NCBI RefSeq assembly: GCF_036010325.1
Contig: NZ_CP108549.1
Location: 868,001 to 932,000 of the forward strand
Direction: 5' to 3'
DNA length: 64,000 nucleotides
Origin: Streptomyces sp. NBC_01210
GTDB lineage: Bacteria > Actinomycetota > Actinomycetes > Streptomycetales > Streptomycetaceae
In this document: in pieces, positions 1-8,990 of the stretch
Numbering within the stretch: the first letter of the stretch is position 1
Layout of the letters: each line of letters opens with the position of its first letter
Notes under the pieces: generated by a model
The model's input: the letters and a program-made list of their open reading frames with translations, nothing else
What the model was told of the DNA's origin: nothing
Database searches by the model: none
Translations under genes and position numbers: made by a program

Positions 1-74
1 CGCCTACGGAGTGAGCATTTTCTGATGCGCTGACCTGAGCGCGACGCGCAGGCCGACGCCTGCGCAGCCCGGAA

Positions 75-119
75 GGACCGCCCTGGACACCAGCGCCACT
101 CCGGTGCCCGGGGCGGTCC
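75..119. terminator. Imperfect 17-bp hairpin, probable terminator of an upstream gene outside the window
   Basis: Arms at 75-91 and 103-119 pair as a 9-bp outer stem (GGACCGCCC with GGGCGGTCC), a G.T wobble, two pairs, one mismatch and four inner pairs, around an 11-nt loop. There is no T-run, as is usual in Streptomyces. Nothing else recognisable lies in 1-220; any gene ending in the first 60 bases has no identifiable product. Confidence 0.45.
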
Positions 120-220
120 GTACGCGGACCCGGATGACCAGCAGGCCGGGAAAACCGAGGGACCGGCCCGTCGTGGTCACGGTTCCGGCGAGTCCGCCGC
201 CGGCTGGTTAGGGTGAGGAC

Positions 221-808
221 ATGGTCGCTTCTCACGTCCTCACCTGGGAAGTCACGGAGAGCCGGGGGTACGAGACCTCCTGGATCGAACTCCGCGGCAC
301 GACCCTACGGGCCCATGGACGCGCGGTAGGGACCAGGCCGGATCCGTACTGGATCTCGTACGACCTCGAAACAGGGGACGACTACGTCACCCGTGAGCTG
401 CGGGTGCACGCCGCGACCGCCACCGGTTCACACGAACTCCGTCTGCGGCACGACGATGACGGCCGGTGGACCGCCAACGGGAAGCACGCCCCCGACGTCG
501 ACGGCGCGCTCGACTGCGACCTGAGCCTGAGCCCGCTCACCAACACCATGCCGGTACTCCGGCACGGACTCCACCTGGCGCCCGGCCGACAGGATTTCCT
601 GATGGCCTGGGTCTCGGTGCCGGACCTGACGGTGCACGCGTCACAGCAGACCTACACCCACCTCGTGCGAACCGAACGGGGTGCGCTCGTCCGGTTCGCG
701 TCTGGCGACTTCCGCAGCGATGTGGAGTTCGACGCGGAAGGGCTGGTCGTCGACTACCCGGGCCTGGCCCACCGGTTTTCAGCCGGCGCGGGCTGGCCGC
801 AGCCGTAG
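221..808 (+). CDS. Putative glycolipid-binding domain protein (PF06475 type)
   Basis: A 195-residue soluble protein with no signal peptide or membrane segment. The sequence starts with W-E-V-x-E and continues as alternating beta-strand-like blocks, with a W-x-x-N-G stretch near residue 85 and a conserved-looking Y-P-G-L segment near the C-terminus. This resembles the putative glycolipid-binding family, whose members average about 190 residues. The start ATG follows GGTGAGG at a normal distance. The gene stands alone; its 3' end overlaps by 30 bases the extended 3' end of the opposing kinase reading frame. The family's molecular role is poorly established, so 'glycolipid-binding' is a family name rather than a demonstrated activity. 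Confidence 0.7.
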   Translation: MVASHVLTWEVTESRGYETSWIELRGTTLRAHGRAVGTRPDPYWISYDLETGDDYVTRELRVHAATATGSHELRLRHDDDGRWTANGKHAPDVDGALDCDLSLSPLTNTMPVLRHGLHLAPGRQDFLMAWVSVPDLTVHASQQTYTHLVRTERGALVRFASGDFRSDVEFDAEGLVVDYPGLAHRFSAGAGWPQP

Positions 809-2158
809 CGACCGGACGGTGACAGTACCCGGCAAGGTCAGGCCGCGTCCTGCAGCTTCTCGAAGAAGAACTCGTGCTTGAAAAACGAGGTGTCGTACTC
901 GTGGCCGGGCTGGGGCGGTATCAGCTGGGACGCCTGGAGCCTGCCGCAGTGGAGCCGAGTGCCGCGACGGCCGATGTGGCCAGGCCTGCGCGCAGCAGCC
1001 CTCTTCGGGAGAGGTGCACTGCTCACACCGCCTTTCGGTGTTTTCGGATGGGTGGTCGGCGAAGGGAGTTGAGCGGGAGGAGTTCGGCGAGGGGAGTTCA
1101 CCGGGGGGGGTGACGGGTGGGTGGTGCGGGGCAGGGCCGGGGTCGGCGGGGATACGGTCGGTCAGGAAGCCGTAGGTGCGGGACAGTCCGGGGTCGTTCG
1201 AGCCCGTCGTACGCCACCACTGGTCGATGCCGTACCAGCCCGGCGCGGCGAGCGCGCCGGTGTGCCGCTGTGCGGAGAGGCCGGCGGCGAGGCAGGAGAA
1301 GCGCAGCCGGTCGGCGAGCGGCCAGCCGCCGAGCGTGGCGGCGACGAAGCTCGCACCGAAGACGTCTCCGGCGCCGGTCGCGTCCACGGCATCGATATCA
1401 AGAGCGGCCATGTCGTGGGCCGAGACCTCTGCGTGCTCGCCGGTCGTCTGGTCGACGGCGACGGCGCCCGCGCGACCACGTGTGATCACGGCGACGGGTG
1501 TCAGTTCGGCGAGCCTGGCAAGTGCGGCGGCCGGACTACCGGTGCCGGTGTAGCCCATCGCCTCGGCGTCGTTGGGCAGGAAGGCATGGCACAGCGAGAG
1601 CTGGTCGAGCACCTCGCCGGACCACTGCTCGGTGGGGTCCCAGCCGACGTCGGCGAAAATCAGGGTGCCGGCGGCCGCGGCTTTGCCCAGCCACTCCTGA
1701 TGCTCGGCACCGATGTGTACCAGCGCGGTACGGGCGGGCGGCGGATCGTGGAGCAACTCGTCCTGGGTGTGTACGGGTGCCTGGCCGCGGGTGATCAGCG
1801 CGCGGTCGTGGTCATGGGCGAGGGAGACCGTGACCGGGGTGTTCCAGCCCGCTGCCGTCCGGGAGAGGGACAGGTCGATGCCCTCCTGCCCGGTGAGGAT
1901 CTCCCGGCAGTGCGTGCCGTAGTGGTCGTCGCCGAAAACCGTGGCCAGTGAGGTGTCCAGACCGTACCGGGCCGCCGCCACGGCGAGGTTGGCGATTCCG
2001 CCGGGACCGCAGCCCATCCCGCGGGTCCAGATCTTCTCGCCCGGTGTCGGCGGCTTGCCGAGGCCGGTGAGCACAAGGTCGTAGAAGAGCAGCCCGGTCA
2101 GCAGGACATCGGCTCCGGTCTCCTCGTCCACGGGCGTCCTCTCGTCAAAGACCTGCAA
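779..2158 (-). CDS. PfkB-family carbohydrate kinase with an aberrant C-terminal extension
   Basis: Predicted cytoplasmic sugar kinase that phosphorylates a monosaccharide with ATP. Residues 1 to about 330 form a ribokinase/PfkB fold. The N-terminal glycine-rich motif is GMGCGPGGIANLAVAAARYG, and the C-terminal signature D-A-T-G-A-G-D-V-F-G carries the catalytic Asp near residue 265. Family members are normally 310-350 residues; this frame runs to 459. The last ~110 residues are Pro/Arg/Cys-rich with no similarity to a kinase and overlap the neighbouring gene's end. A run of eight G at 1103-1110 sits where the frame changes character; one extra base there would give a TGA and a protein of about 350 residues. 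Divergent from the DeoR-GH4-mannosidase operon, so probably the sugar kinase of that pathway; exact substrate unknown. Confidence 0.75.
   Translation of the reverse strand: MQVFDERTPVDEETGADVLLTGLLFYDLVLTGLGKPPTPGEKIWTRGMGCGPGGIANLAVAAARYGLDTSLATVFGDDHYGTHCREILTGQEGIDLSLSRTAAGWNTPVTVSLAHDHDRALITRGQAPVHTQDELLHDPPPARTALVHIGAEHQEWLGKAAAAGTLIFADVGWDPTEQWSGEVLDQLSLCHAFLPNDAEAMGYTGTGSPAAALARLAELTPVAVITRGRAGAVAVDQTTGEHAEVSAHDMAALDIDAVDATGAGDVFGASFVAATLGGWPLADRLRFSCLAAGLSAQRHTGALAAPGWYGIDQWWRTTGSNDPGLSRTYGFLTDRIPADPGPAPHHPPVTPPGELPSPNSSRSTPFADHPSENTERRCEQCTSPEEGCCAQAWPHRPSRHSAPLRQAPGVPADTAPARPRVRHLVFQARVLLREAAGRGLTLPGTVTVRSLRLRPARAG
838..927 (-). pseudogene. C-terminal remnant of an unidentified gene
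   Basis: In a different minus-strand frame from the kinase tail, the last 29 codons before a TGA read like genuine coding sequence. Third positions are strongly G/C and the composition is normal, with a phenylalanine-rich end (FFKHEFFFEKLQDAA). Upstream of about 927 the frame becomes Arg/Pro-rich and no longer looks coding. This suggests the end of a lost or frameshifted gene. I do not recognise the family. The alternative is chance coding-like composition inside the kinase tail. Confidence 0.3.
1103..1110. repeat. G8 homopolymer inside the kinase 3' end
   Basis: Eight consecutive G (C on the coding strand). With a ninth base, the kinase frame would read P-V-T-P-P-R then TGA, matching normal family length. 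Candidate slippage or sequencing-error site. Confidence 0.5.
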
Positions 2159-2182
2159 GGCGTGGACAGGATCGTGCGCCCG

Positions 2183-2210
2183 GCGCTCAGAATTGGCAAT
2201 TCTTGAGCGC
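2183..2210. promoter_or_regulatory. Operator-like palindrome between kinase and DeoR gene
   Basis: GCGCTCAGAATT (2183-2194) and AATTCTTGAGCGC (2198-2210) are reverse complements apart from a single bulged base; the core AGAATT-GGC-AATTCT is perfect. It lies 25 bp from the kinase start and 46 bp from the DeoR start, so one protein could control both promoters. DeoR/GlpR proteins commonly autoregulate, hence the assignment to the adjacent regulator is an inference. Confidence 0.6.
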
Positions 2211-2255
2211 GAAGGCGCATAGAAATGATTGAGATTGACGAGTAGCGTTCACGGT

Positions 2256-3005
2256 GTGCTGGCTGAGCGACGACATCAACTCATCCTGCGGGCTCTGCGA
2301 TCAGGCGGCCCCGCTGCCGTGACCGACCTGTCCGAACGGCTCGGCGTCAGCCCCGCGACCATCCGGCGCGACCTGGTCAAACTGGAGGAAGAGGGCCTGC
2401 TCACGCGGGTCCACGGGGGAGCCGCGGTCGAGGAAGGCGATCAGCCTTTCGCGGAGGTCGCCGAGATCCGGGTCCCGGAGAAGGACGCCATAGCGGTCCA
2501 GGCGGCCGCCATGGTCGAGGACGGGCAGTCCGTGCTCCTCGACATCGGCACCACCGCCTACCGCCTCGCCCGGCAGCTGCACGGCCGCAGACTGACCGTG
2601 ATCACCAGCAATCTGGTGGTGTACGAGGAGCTGGCGGACGACACCGGGATCGAGCTGATCCTGCTCGGCGGGATGCTCCGGCGGGAGTACCGCTCCCTGG
2701 TCGGCTTCCTCACCGAGGACAATCTGCGCCAGCTGCACGCGGACTGGCTGTTCCTCGGCACGAGCGGCATCCGTCCGAGCGGCCAGGTCATGGACACCAC
2801 GGTGGTCGAGGTCCCGGTCAAGCGGGCGATGATCGCGGCCGCCGACACAGTGGTGCTGCTCGCCGACGCGGGCAAGTTCCCCGGCACCGGCATGGCCAGG
2901 GTCTGCGGCCCCGAATCCCTCGACACGGTGGTGACCAACGCCCCGGCGGACCCGGCGACCAGTTCGGCGTTCGACGAGGCCGGAGTGAAGGTGGTTGAGG
3001 TATGA
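2256..3005 (+). CDS. DeoR/GlpR-family transcriptional regulator
   Basis: A 249-residue repressor. The N-terminal DeoR helix-turn-helix begins L-A-E-R-R-H-Q-x-I-L and contains the recognition helix V-S-P-A-T-I-R-R-D-L (about residues 35-44). The sensor domain (about 75-230) holds the D-I-G-T-T phosphosugar-binding motif and the family's T-S-N-L and L-G-G segments. Members of this family respond to phosphorylated sugars, fitting a neighbour kinase and GH4 enzyme. The GTG at 2256 was chosen because family members begin at this point; a TTG at 2229 is possible but adds a poorly conserved leader. The stop overlaps the GH4 start (ATGA), so the two are translationally coupled. Confidence 0.88.
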   Translation: MLAERRHQLILRALRSGGPAAVTDLSERLGVSPATIRRDLVKLEEEGLLTRVHGGAAVEEGDQPFAEVAEIRVPEKDAIAVQAAAMVEDGQSVLLDIGTTAYRLARQLHGRRLTVITSNLVVYEELADDTGIELILLGGMLRREYRSLVGFLTEDNLRQLHADWLFLGTSGIRPSGQVMDTTVVEVPVKRAMIAAADTVVLLADAGKFPGTGMARVCGPESLDTVVTNAPADPATSSAFDEAGVKVVEV

Positions 3006-4342
3006 GGCTCACGATCCTCGGCGGCGGCGGATTCAGGCTGCCGTTGGTGTACGGCGCGCTGCTCGGCGATCACGCCGATGGCCGGATCACCGAGGTCACG
3101 CTGCACGACGTGGACGCCGGCCGGCTGGCCGCGATCGCGCGGGTGCTGACCGACCAGGCGGCGGGTGTGCCGGACGCGCCGGAGGTCACCGTCACCACCG
3201 ACCTCGACGAGGCACTGCGCGGCGCCGACTTCGTGTTCTCCGCGATCCGGGTCGGCGGCCTGGAAGGCCGTGCGGCCGATGAGCGCATCGCGCTCGCCGA
3301 GGGTGTACTGGGCCAGGAGACGGTCGGCGCGGGCGGCATCGCCTACGGCCTGCGTACCGTCCCGGTGGCGGTGGACATCGCCCGTCGTATCGCCCGGCTC
3401 GCCCCCGACGCCTGGGTCATCAACTTCACCAATCCGGCCGGCCTGGTCACCGAAGCCATGTCCCGCCACCTCGGCGACCGGGTCATCGGCATCTGCGACT
3501 CGCCGGTGGGCCTCGGCCGACGCGTCGCCCGGGCGCTGGGGGCCGATCCCGACACCGCCTGGATCGACTACATCGGCCTCAACCACCTCGGCTGGCTCCG
3601 CGGGCTCCACATCGAAGGCCGGGACGCACTCCCCCGGTTGCTTGCCGATCCCGCACTGCTCGGCTCGTTCGAGGAGGGCAAACTCTTCGGCGCCGACTGG
3701 CTCCAGTCGCTCGGCGCGATCCCCAACGAATACCTGCACTACTACTACTTCAACCGCGAGGCGGTCCGCGCCTACCAGGAGGCGAAACAGACCCGCGGCG
3801 CCTTCCTGCACGACCAACAGGCCCGGTTCTACGAGGAGATGAAGCAGCCGGACGCCCCAGCGCTGGCGACCTGGGACCGCACCCGCGCAGAGCGCGAAGC
3901 GACGTACATGGCACACAACCGCGAGGCGGCCGGAGCCGGCGAGCGCGACGCCTGTGACCTGGAGTCCGGCGGGTACGAGAAGGTCGCCCTCGCCCTGATG
4001 CGAGCCATCGCACACAACCAGCGCACCACCCTGATCCTCAACGTCCGCAACCGCACCACGCTCTCCGTGCTCGATACGGACGCGGTCATCGAGGTCCCGT
4101 GCTTCGTGGATGCGAACGGCGCCCATCCCGTCTCCGTGGCTCCTCTGCCCCTCCACGCCACCGGACTGGTGACCGCCGTCAAGGCCGTCGAGCGCGAGAT
4201 CCTCGCCGCGGCCGACAGCGGCTCACGCACCACCGCCGTCAAGGCCTTCGCCCTGCACCCCCTCGTCGACTCCGTGACCGTCGCCGGCCGACTCGTCGAC
4301 GGCTACACCAGCGCCCACCCCGCTCTCGCGTATCTGAGGTAG
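3002..4342 (+). CDS. GH4 family glycosidase (6-phospho-beta-glucosidase-like)
   Basis: A 446-residue cytoplasmic NAD- and metal-dependent glycosidase. The Rossmann motif I-L-G-G-G-G-F is at the N-terminus; G-I-C-D-S-P near residue 165 supplies the metal-ligand Cys and G-L-N-H-L-G-W near 195 the metal-ligand His. N-F-T-N-P-A-G and the C-terminal catalytic region are also typical. GH4 enzymes cleave (often phosphorylated) alpha- or beta-glycosides by a redox elimination mechanism. The residues seen favour the 6-phospho-beta-glucosidase subgroup, but the true substrate is unproven. It overlaps the DeoR stop by 4 bases and is followed after 10 bases by the mannosidase gene: an operon for sugar breakdown. 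Confidence 0.88.
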   Translation: MRLTILGGGGFRLPLVYGALLGDHADGRITEVTLHDVDAGRLAAIARVLTDQAAGVPDAPEVTVTTDLDEALRGADFVFSAIRVGGLEGRAADERIALAEGVLGQETVGAGGIAYGLRTVPVAVDIARRIARLAPDAWVINFTNPAGLVTEAMSRHLGDRVIGICDSPVGLGRRVARALGADPDTAWIDYIGLNHLGWLRGLHIEGRDALPRLLADPALLGSFEEGKLFGADWLQSLGAIPNEYLHYYYFNREAVRAYQEAKQTRGAFLHDQQARFYEEMKQPDAPALATWDRTRAEREATYMAHNREAAGAGERDACDLESGGYEKVALALMRAIAHNQRTTLILNVRNRTTLSVLDTDAVIEVPCFVDANGAHPVSVAPLPLHATGLVTAVKAVEREILAAADSGSRTTAVKAFALHPLVDSVTVAGRLVDGYTSAHPALAYLR

Positions 4343-4352
4343 GAGTCCGCAC

Positions 4353-7300
4353 ATGCACGACGAACGCCGCCGCATCGAGGAGCGCGTCGAGCGCATCCTG
4401 CAGCAGCGCATCCAGCCCGCCGTCCACGCCGTATCGCTCCCCCTCGAGGTCGAGGCATGGGAGGTTCCCGACGAGCCGGTGCCCTTCGCCGAGGCCGAGT
4501 CCCAGACGTACAAGCCGTTCGCGATGGGGACGCCATGGGGCCCGCCCTGGGGCACTACCTGGTTCAAAGCGCGGGGCGAGGTCCCCGCCCAGTGGGCGGG
4601 CCGGCGCGTCGAGGCCGTCTTCGATCTCGGCTTCGTCGGCGACTGGCCAGGCAATCAGGCCGAGGCGCTCGTGCACACGCCGGACGGCAGCCCGCTCAAG
4701 GCCGTCAACCCGCAGAACCAGTACGTCCCGGTCGCCAACCCCGCAGTCGGCGGAGAGCGGATCGACTACCTCATCGAGGCCGCCTCCAACCCGGACATCC
4801 TGGCCAACGACTTCCGCGGTCCGACCCCGCTCGGCGACAAGGCCACGGCGGGCCGCAAGCCGCTCTACAACTTCGCCCGCGCCGATCTCGCCGTACTCGA
4901 CGAGGACGTGTGGCACCTCTCCCTCGACCTGCAGGTGCTGCGCGAACTGATGCTGGAGCTCGGCGAGCACGACCCGCGCCGACACGAGATCATGCACGCC
5001 CTCGACCATGCGCTCGACGCCCTGGCACTGGACGACATCTCCGGTACGGCGGCAGATGTACGGAAGCTGCTCAGGCCGGTCCTGGAGCGTCCCGCGCACG
5101 CCAGCGCGCACACCATGTCGGCCGTCGGCCATGCCCATATCGACAGCGCGTGGCTCTGGCCGATCCGCGAGACGAAGCGCAAGACCTCGCGGACCTTCTC
5201 CAATGTGACGGCGCTGGCGCAGGAGTACCCGGAGTTCATCTTCGCCTGCTCGCAGGCGCAGCAGTACGCGTGGGTGCGCGACAACCATCCGCAGGTCTGG
5301 GCCCGTATCCAGGAGGCCGTGCGGAACGGCCAGTGGGCACCGGTCGGCGGCATGTGGGTGGAGGCGGACGGCAACCTGCCCGGCGGGGAGGCGCTCGCAC
5401 GCCAACTCGTCCACGGCAAGCGCTTCTTCCTCGACGAGTTCGGCATCGAGACCAAGGGCGTGTGGCTGCCGGACTCCTTCGGCTACAACGCCTGCTATCC
5501 GCAGCTGGCCAAGCTGGCGGGCAACGAGTGGTTCCTCACTCAGAAGCTCTCCTGGAACCAGACCAACAAGCTGCCCCATCACACGTTCTGGTGGGAGGGC
5601 ATCGACGGGACGCGGGTCTTCACGCACTTCCCGCCGGTGGACACGTACAACGTGGAGTTCTCCGGGCAGGAGATGGCGCACGCGGTCCGCAACTACCAGG
5701 ACAAGGGGCGCGGCACGCGCTCGCTGGCTCCGTTCGGCCACGGTGACGGCGGTGGCGGCCCCACCCGCGAAATGATGGAGCGGGCGCGGCGGCTGGCCGA
5801 CCTGGAGGGTTCGGCCAAGGTCAAGGTCGAGCACCCGGACGCCTTCTTCGCCGCGGCGCAGGCCGAGTACCCGGACGCTCCGGCGAGCTGTACCTGGAGC
5901 TGCACCGCGCCACGTACACCTCCCAGGCCCGCACGAAGCAGGGCAACCGGCGCAGCGAACACCGTCTGCGTGAGGCCGAGTTGTGGTCCGCCACGGCCGC
6001 GCTGCACGCGCCGGGCCACTCCTACCCGTACGAAAGGCTCGACCGTCTCTGGAAGACGGTGCTGCTGCACCAGTTCCACGACATCCTGCCGGGTTCGTCG
6101 ATCGCCTGGGTCCATCAGGAGGCGGAGGCGGAGTACACGCGAGTGGCGGCGGAGCTCGAGGAGATCACCGCGGAGGCGGTCTCCGCACTCGGCGACGGAG
6201 CCCCAAGGGTCTTCAACACCAGTCCCCGTGACCGCGCGGAGGTGGTGAAGGTCCCCGCCGGCACTGCGGCAGCAGGTCAGCAGCTGTCCGACGGCTCGCT
6301 CGCCGTGTATGCCGCGGTCCCGGCCTCCGGCAGCGCACCGATCCCGGCGGTGGTACCGACGCCGGCGCCCGTCAGCGCCACCGGCCGCGTACTGGACAAC
6401 GGCCTGGTCCGCGTGGAGTTGGCCGAGGACGGCACCCTCGCCTCCGTACGCGACCTGGCCGCCGACCGCGAGGTCCTCGCCGCCGCCGGCAACCTTCTCC
6501 GGCTCCACAGCGACCTGCCCAACTACTGGGACGCCTGGGACATCGACAAGCACTACCGGAACCGCTTCACCGACCTGCTCGGTGCCAAGTCGGTCACCGT
6601 CACCGAATCGGGCCCGTTGCTCGGCGCCGTCCGTGTCGAGCGCGCCTTCGGCAAGGGTTCGAGGATCGTCCAGACCATCACGGTCCGGGCCGGCAGCCGC
6701 CGTATCGACCTGGAGACGGAGATCGACTGGCACGAGGCCGAGAAGATCCTCAAGGCGGCGTTCCCGATCGACGTGCGCGCCGACCGCTCCACCGCGGAGA
6801 TCCAGTTCGGGCATGTCCACCGCCCCACGCACACCAACACCAGCTGGGAGGCGGCCCGTTTCGAGGTGTATGGCCACCGCTGGGTCCATGTCGCCGAGCC
6901 GGGCTACGGCGTGGCGGTGATCAACGACTCGACGTACGGGCACGACGTCGCCCGTACCACTCGCGAGGACGGCGGTACCACGACCACGGTCCGTCTCAGC
7001 CTGGTCCGCGCCCCCCGCGTCCCGGACCCCGGGGCCGACCAGGGCATCCACCGCTTCACCTACGCCCTGCTGCCCGGTGCGACGGTGGAGGACGCGATCA
7101 TGGAGGGGTACGCCCTCAATCTGCCGCTGCGCGTGGCAGGCGCGGCTCGCGATGTCGAGCCGCTGGTGAGCAGTGACAACCCGGCCATGACGATCGAGGC
7201 GGTGAAACTGGCCGACGACCGGTCCGGCGATGTGGTGGTTCGGCTCTACGAGTCCCTCGGCGGCCGGGCGAAGGCAACGCTGCGCACCGGCTTCCCGCTG

Positions 7301-7429
7301 GCCGGCGCCAAGGTCACCGACCTCCTCGAGCGTCCGGTGCCGGGCGAGTCCGTGACGGTCGGGAAGGACGCGGTGTCGCTGCGGCTGCGCCCCTTCCAGA
7401 TCCTGACGCTGCGGCTCTCACGGGCGTAG
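4353..7429 (+). pseudogene. GH38 alpha-mannosidase, frameshifted
   Basis: The reading frame starting at 4353 (after GTAGGAG) gives 510 residues of a bacterial GH38 alpha-mannosidase. The metal site G-H-A-H-I-D-S-A-W has ligands H260, H262 and D264, and W-L-P-D-S-F-G-Y contains the nucleophile D374. At 5880-5882 the protein turns to low-complexity sequence, while the family sequence G-E-L-Y-L-E-L-H-R continues in another frame from 5882 to 7429 (beta-sandwich C-terminal domains). Joined, it would be just over 1,000 residues, the family norm. The family usually has a V-W-x motif exactly at the junction, missing here. A 10-nt loss between CCGG repeats would explain both gap and frame. It is either a real inactivating deletion or a sequencing error. 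No signal peptide, so intracellular; last gene of the DeoR operon. Confidence 0.85.
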
Positions 7430-7453
7430 CGGGCGTGCCGCCGGAGTGAGGTG

Positions 7454-7475
7454 TCCACCGCCGTGGGGCGGTGGA
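7454..7475. terminator. Hairpin between mannosidase and SRPBCC gene
   Basis: Nine-bp perfect stem TCCACCGCC / GGCGGTGGA with a 4-nt loop, 24 bases after the mannosidase stop and in the gap between converging genes. It can serve both strands. Confidence 0.6.
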
Positions 7476-7530
7476 AGGCGACCGTCCCGGTCGTCGCGGC
7501 GCCGCATGCCGCGGATCGCGGACGGCTGGC

Positions 7531-7977
7531 TCAAGGTGCCTCGACAGCCGCCTTGATCCGGCCTGCGAACGCATCGGCGTCCTTGCGTGCCGCGCTCAGA
7601 GCGAGGCCCGCGATGAGCTTGCCGATGCCATGGCCTTCGAGCCTGTTGAAGACGCGCAGACGGGTGTTGCCCTGTGGGGTGGACTCGAGGTCGTAGCCGC
7701 CCTCGGTGGCCGTCACGAGGTTCTTCGAGAGCTCGGTCCAGCGGATCCTGTTGGGCGCCTGGAACTCACTGATCCGGAACTCCCGCTTGGTCGTCATGCC
7801 GGCGTCCTTGACCGTGCTCCTGTAGACAGTGCCCACCGTGGTCGGGCCGGCCGTCACCTTGGCCATCTCCTGCACCCTGGGGCTGAACTTGGGATCGTTC
7901 TCACCGTCGGCGAGGAAGGCGAAGACCTCCTCGACGGGGCGGCCGATCTCGACCGTTGCCTCGAACTGACCGGCCAT
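7531..7977 (-). CDS. SRPBCC-family (polyketide cyclase/START-like) protein
   Basis: A 148-residue soluble protein. The START-like helix-grip fold is suggested by the opening strand F-E-A-T-V-E-I-G-R-P-V-E-E-V-F-A-F-L-A-D and later strands typical of SRPBCC proteins. These bind a small hydrophobic ligand in an internal cavity, with varied roles. The ATG at 7977 is preceded by GGAGGAG at ideal spacing; the longer in-frame start upstream has no ribosome site and unusual composition. No catalytic residues can be assigned. The gene stands alone. Confidence 0.75.
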   Translation of the reverse strand: MAGQFEATVEIGRPVEEVFAFLADGENDPKFSPRVQEMAKVTAGPTTVGTVYRSTVKDAGMTTKREFRISEFQAPNRIRWTELSKNLVTATEGGYDLESTPQGNTRLRVFNRLEGHGIGKLIAGLALSAARKDADAFAGRIKAAVEAP

Positions 7978-8102
7978 GGCTCCTCCACTGATCGCTCGCG
8001 CCCGGGCGGCGGCGTGCCGACATCGTCCCGGACGGCCCGGGAGACCTCCGGCAGGCTCGCGACTGGCGGCCCGCGCCAGGCTGGTGTCCTGCCATTCTGG
8101 TT

Positions 8103-8327
8103 TCACGGACGGCGGCGGCGCCACCCGAGACGTATCGGGTGTGAGCGGCGCAGCAGCTCGAGGTTCTCGGTCGCGACGGAGATGCCTGCGTCGGCGGCTC
8201 GTTCGAACCAGGCTTCCGCTTCCCTCAGGTTCCTCCCTCGCCCCGCGAGGTGGTCCAGGTCGTTCGCCGCGTCGGCACTGCCGGCTTCAGCGGCTTGTCT
8301 CCCTCCCGAGACAACGGCGGCTCCCAC
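8103..8327 (-). pseudogene. Sel1/TPR-like repeat fragment
   Basis: About 74 codons containing one recognisable Sel1-like helix pair: A-N-D-L-x-H-L near residue 22 and E-A-W-F-E-R-A-A-D-A-G near residue 38. Full Sel1-repeat proteins have several such units and a proper N-terminus; here a single unit is flanked by Arg-rich sequence. It looks like a remnant of a larger repeat protein, though a small real protein cannot be excluded. No ribosome site is evident. Confidence 0.3.
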
Positions 8328-8387
8328 GCTGGACGATGCGCATTCTGTCGGTACGGCGGCGAAGTCTGACGCTGCCGGCCTGGGGGC

Positions 8388-8759
8388 TCAAGGGTCGGAC
8401 CGTCCCGCCAAGTGGGCGAGGAGTACCGGGACATGGCTGCGCTCGATGTCCTTGACCGAGGTGAGGACGGTCACGGCCTGCGTGGCGGACAGAGCGAGAA
8501 CCCGGTCGACGGCCGGGGCGTGGTCGGAGTCGGCCAGTTCTCGCGTGTAGCGCCGGGCGAACTCCTCGTAGCGGCTGCGGTCTTCGTGGTACCAGTGCCG
8601 CAGCTCGGCCGAGGGCGCGATGTCCTTCAGCCACTCGTCGACGGCGGCGCGCTCCTTGGAGACGCCCCGCGGCCAGAGCCGGTCCACCAGTACCCGGCAC
8701 CCGTCGTCGGGGTGCGGCGGATCGTACACACGCCGGACGTGGAACGGGCCGGACACCAT
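8388..8759 (-). CDS. DUF488 family protein
   Basis: A 123-residue soluble protein carrying the DUF488 signatures: V-D-R-L-W-P-R-G near residue 27, then W-x-K-D-I-A-P-S and L-R-x-W-Y. The ATG at 8759 lies 7 nt after GGGAGG; a GTG one codon upstream is also possible. The family's biochemical role is unknown; members are widespread, often near stress or metabolic genes. Downstream on the same strand is only the Sel1-like fragment. The 230 bases up to the next gene show no further feature. Confidence 0.85.
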   Translation of the reverse strand: MVSGPFHVRRVYDPPHPDDGCRVLVDRLWPRGVSKERAAVDEWLKDIAPSAELRHWYHEDRSRYEEFARRYTRELADSDHAPAVDRVLALSATQAVTVLTSVKDIERSHVPVLLAHLAGRSDP

Positions 8760-8990
8760 CACCTCACCTCCCTCGTGCGAAGGCCGGCGGCCGGGCTCCG
8801 CAACGCTGAACGCCGTACCTTCTCAGGCTCCGCCGTACGGGCCTGCTCCGCACCTTGCCCTGGCAACGCTCGACCTGGAGCTCACGGCAGAGCGGCGTTG
8901 GAGGCTGGACAGGGCACTGTGACAGGCTGCGTGGAGGTGCCCGCGGCCAGTCAGGTCGCCGGGCCGGAGACTTCGGGAGAGCACGGCACC

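Noticed and set aside
1025..1044. ACACCG-CCTTT-CGGTGT followed by TTT, a terminator-like hairpin
   Set aside because: Six-bp stem, over 200 bases from the plus-strand gene and inside the ambiguous kinase tail; it could serve the plus strand, but the support is too weak to list as a feature.
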